This document shows, in pieces, positions 21,930 to 24,079 of a DNA stretch of 24,079 bases. The first letter of the stretch is position 1. Every line of letters begins with the position of its first letter. Location of the stretch: the NCBI GenBank assembly GCA_027066355.1, contig JAMONW010000161.1:1-24079 (forward strand), read 5' to 3'. Below the pieces are notes generated by a model. That model was not told the DNA's origin. It saw nothing but the letters and a program-made list of their open reading frames with translations, and did not search any database. The translations under genes and the position numbers were made by a program. The stretch comes from Campylobacteraceae bacterium (GTDB lineage: Bacteria > Campylobacterota > Campylobacteria > Campylobacterales > Sulfurovaceae).

Positions 21930-22613
21930 ATGTATGAAGCAGTTTTTCTCTCAGATATTCACTTTGGTATTATGCAAAATGAAGCTTTGATTTTAGAGTT
22001 TTTAAGAGAGTTAAAGACAAAAAAGCTTATATTAGCAGGAGATGTTATTAGCTTCTCTGTTAAAGATACAACACCCAATCTTGATACCTTTTTTAATATT
22101 ATAAAGAGCCAAGATTGGGAGCTAATTTATATACTTGGAAATCACGAAAAAGAGAGTTTAAACTTTGAAAAATTTGCAAACTATTTTAAAGATATAAATA
22201 TATTAAATGAGTATAGCATAGATATTAATGGCAATAAAATACACATTGAACATGGCGATAACTTTCACTACAAAGACCCAATAAATAAGGCAATAAAGCA
22301 CTTTATGTTAAAAAGTAAACTAAAAACATATAAAAAAAGCTCAAAAAAATTTAAAAGTAAAAGAAATTTATACTATAAAATAAAGCCATTAATTAAAAAA
22401 ATTCTTTATAAATCATATATAAACTATATAAAAAAAGAGGCTATTAAAAGAGGTGCAAATATTGCAATTTGTGGACATCTTCACGAACCAGAAATAAAGC
22501 AACTCTCAAATGTTAAATATATTAACTGTGGAGATTGGATAAAAAACTGCTCTTATGTAACTCTAAATAGTAATGGGGTATTAGAATTAAAATATTATAA
22601 GCAAAAAGGTTAA
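21930..22613 (+). CDS. LpxH-like calcineurin-type metallophosphoesterase
   Basis: A 227-residue enzyme with the complete two-metal set: SDIHFG (Asp9, His11), AGDVIS (Asp38), LGNHE (Asn71, His72), EHGD (His108) and GHLHEPE (His183, His185). The C-terminal INCGDWIKNCSYV segment is typical of the UDP-2,3-diacylglucosamine diphosphatase group, so a role in lipid A synthesis is a reasonable guess. Residues about 128-170 form an unusually Lys/Tyr-rich insert predicted to be helical, perhaps for membrane association. It lies 3 bases after the DUF5718 gene and 2 bases before the tyrosine phosphatase gene. Activity as LpxH is inferred, not shown. Confidence 0.78.
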   Translation: MYEAVFLSDIHFGIMQNEALILEFLRELKTKKLILAGDVISFSVKDTTPNLDTFFNIIKSQDWELIYILGNHEKESLNFEKFANYFKDINILNEYSIDINGNKIHIEHGDNFHYKDPINKAIKHFMLKSKLKTYKKSSKKFKSKRNLYYKIKPLIKKILYKSYINYIKKEAIKRGANIAICGHLHEPEIKQLSNVKYINCGDWIKNCSYVTLNSNGVLELKYYKQKG

Positions 22614-22615
22614 AG

Positions 22616-23047
22616 ATGAAAAGTATAATTTTTATATGTTTAGGAAATATCTGTCGCTCACCTTTAGCTGAAGGTATTGCTAAAGCAAAGGCAAAAGAGC
22701 TTGGTTTAAATATTAAAATTGCTTCTGCTGGACTCTCACACTACCACAATGGCGAAGCTCCATGTATGGTATCGCAAGATTTAGCAAGAGAGCATGGCAT
22801 AGATATATCAAATTACATCTCTAAACACTTTAGTCAATTTAATTTACATAGCTTTAATTTAATTATTGCAATGGACAGTTCAAACTACAAAGAACTAAAA
22901 TCTATGGGTTTAAAAAACATTAAACTCCTTGGAGATTATGGTTTTAATAGTAAAGATGTAGCCGACCTTTACTATGAACCTTACAAAAGAGATGAAGTTT
23001 ATAATATGATAGATATTGCCACAAGTAAAATTTTATCTACTCTTTAA
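22616..23047 (+). CDS. Low-molecular-weight protein-tyrosine phosphatase
   Basis: A 143-residue protein with the N-terminal P-loop FICLGNICRSP, CX5R with nucleophile Cys8 and Arg14. The adjacent Cys13 is the redox partner found in many members. The general-acid Asp lies in VADLYYEP, where the usual DP dipeptide is DL. IIAMDSSN is the conserved central strand. In other bacteria such enzymes act on tyrosine kinases of capsule or exopolysaccharide synthesis, but no such kinase or polysaccharide cluster is here. AAAGG lies just before the start. Its last 15 bases overlap the 3' end of the convergent membrane-protein gene. Confidence 0.92.
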   Translation: MKSIIFICLGNICRSPLAEGIAKAKAKELGLNIKIASAGLSHYHNGEAPCMVSQDLAREHGIDISNYISKHFSQFNLHSFNLIIAMDSSNYKELKSMGLKNIKLLGDYGFNSKDVADLYYEPYKRDEVYNMIDIATSKILSTL

Positions 23048-24079
23048 ACAATATCCCAAATGATAACTTTTAAAGCTACTACAATCTCTTAAATTGCTAA
23101 AATAATTTTTATAATTTAACTTAATATTATACTTTTTTATCACAGGCAGAGCATCTATAGATAGCTCTTGAAGCATCTTTTTATCAAGTTTATTTGGGTT
23201 GTTTTTAAATTTTAAGATATTCTCTTTTGCCACAAGAGCATCAATATTAACTGAAGAAATTGCTACAAAAGATATAGTAGCTAAAGCTATTAAAAAATTT
23301 AAAAAAGTTGAGTATTTAAACCCTTTAAGAGTAGATAATATAGCAAATAGTAAGATTAAAATTAAAAAATAATCAAACCATTCAACATAATTTCTAAGCA
23401 CAGTAGCACCCATTAAATTATGATAAAGATAGATTTTTTTAAGTGAAACAATACCAATAATAATAGTTTGAAATAGAAGTAGAGCAAGTAAAAAATTTAT
23501 CTTTTTGCTGTTGTCATATCTAAAAATAAAAAGAAAAATAGCAGATACAATTGCCATTACAAGCATTAACTCAAAAAATCCCTCTCTTGCAAAATTTGCA
23601 ATATTAATACTTTTTGGAAGAGAGCCTTCTAGTAAAAATGGTATTTTTAAAGCTACAAAACTTAAAAATAGTAAATTTAAACTCCAAAGTAAAATACCAA
23701 TAATTAAAGAGTCAATTTTTTTAGAAATACTCAAGCTACTAGAGTTTGTGCTATTTGATAAACCATAAACAAAAATAGAGAGATATAGTGTAAAATAAAG
23801 AGGCACACTAAATAGATAAGAAAAACTAAAATTAAAATTATTTGTAAAGATAGTTGATAAAAATTTACTATATAAACTATCTGCAGTTGTAAACAAAAGT
23901 GTAAAGATTAAAACAAATGGCAAAGTCGCTAAAATACCCAGTATTATGCGCCTATAAATAGCTTTATCTTTTTTAAGTGTAAATATATTGTCAATAAAAT
24001 CCTTTAAATAATTTAGTGTAAATATAGGCATTGAAGTTGACGGTATAAGAGTTTTGTATAAATTTTTTATACTATGCAT
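23033..24079 (-). CDS. DUF4173 domain membrane protein, N-terminal part cut off
   Basis: The frame runs to the window edge, where it happens to begin with an ATG. The family is usually longer, and no ribosome site can be seen, so I treat the N-terminus as missing. The 348 visible residues contain about eight hydrophobic segments and the family marker NFAREGFFELMLVMAIVSAI, followed by a NLMGATVLRNYVEWFDYF segment, which match DUF4153/DUF4173 proteins. The last 90 residues are soluble (VNIDALVAKENILKF onwards). Function of the family is unknown. It overlaps the tyrosine phosphatase gene tail to tail by 15 bases. Confidence 0.78.
   Translation of the reverse strand: MHSIKNLYKTLIPSTSMPIFTLNYLKDFIDNIFTLKKDKAIYRRIILGILATLPFVLIFTLLFTTADSLYSKFLSTIFTNNFNFSFSYLFSVPLYFTLYLSIFVYGLSNSTNSSSLSISKKIDSLIIGILLWSLNLLFLSFVALKIPFLLEGSLPKSINIANFAREGFFELMLVMAIVSAIFLFIFRYDNSKKINFLLALLLFQTIIIGIVSLKKIYLYHNLMGATVLRNYVEWFDYFLILILLFAILSTLKGFKYSTFLNFLIALATISFVAISSVNIDALVAKENILKFKNNPNKLDKKMLQELSIDALPVIKKYNIKLNYKNYFSNLRDCSSFKSYHLGYCLKSR

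Overview
The window is AT-rich, gene-dense chromosomal DNA. Most genes have recognisable AAGGAG-type ribosome sites and isolated TATAAT boxes without clear -35 elements. Protein families and gene order, notably a prfA/rpsT pair divergent from glmM-lspA and short co-oriented runs of unrelated housekeeping genes, point to a member of the Campylobacterota (Epsilonproteobacteria), probably a free-living Sulfurimonas/Sulfurovum-like type. Genus is inference only.

Left part (1-5.7 kb): the 3' end of an unrecognised gene, the RNA ligase rtcB, then a minus-strand pair of RNA genes: SRP RNA (ffs) and tRNA-Ser(GGA). A CPA1-type cation/proton antiporter follows on the plus strand. Facing it are a small MTH1187-family thiamine-binding protein, prfA (release factor 1) and rpsT (ribosomal protein S20).

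Centre (5.7-13.7 kb): glmM, lspA and a secreted phytase-like/esterase-like protein form a translationally coupled operon with 4-base overlaps. Between its end and the convergent rmuC lie three tandem 84-bp units, each able to form three consecutive RNA hairpins. Divergent from rmuC are lemA and a DUF2207 membrane protein, then a small monohaem c-type cytochrome and a DUF2059 exported protein, each with its own promoter.

Right-centre (13.7-19.4 kb): hisF, a purine-phosphorylase-family protein, rlmN and a 29-residue membrane microprotein form a tight run. A YbaK-type deacylase and an RluA-type pseudouridine synthase lie on the other strand, divergent from purB. Spread over this 4.4 kb are four near-perfect copies of the bacterial centromere site parS, TGTTTCA-YR-TGAAACA, at 14838, 16847, 17077 and 19181. 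This is the most notable signal here: it suggests a ParB-binding partition locus and hence a position in the origin-proximal domain, although parA, parB and dnaA are not in the window.

Right end (19.4-24.1 kb): a YheT-type alpha/beta hydrolase, a small lipoprotein and a small unknown protein, a DUF5718 protein with FAH-like motifs, an LpxH-like metallophosphoesterase and a low-molecular-weight tyrosine phosphatase. The last overlaps, tail to tail, a DUF4173 membrane protein that runs off the window edge. I see no insertion sequence, prophage, CRISPR array or defence island. The unusual content is in the intergenic and cis-acting DNA rather than in a gene cluster.
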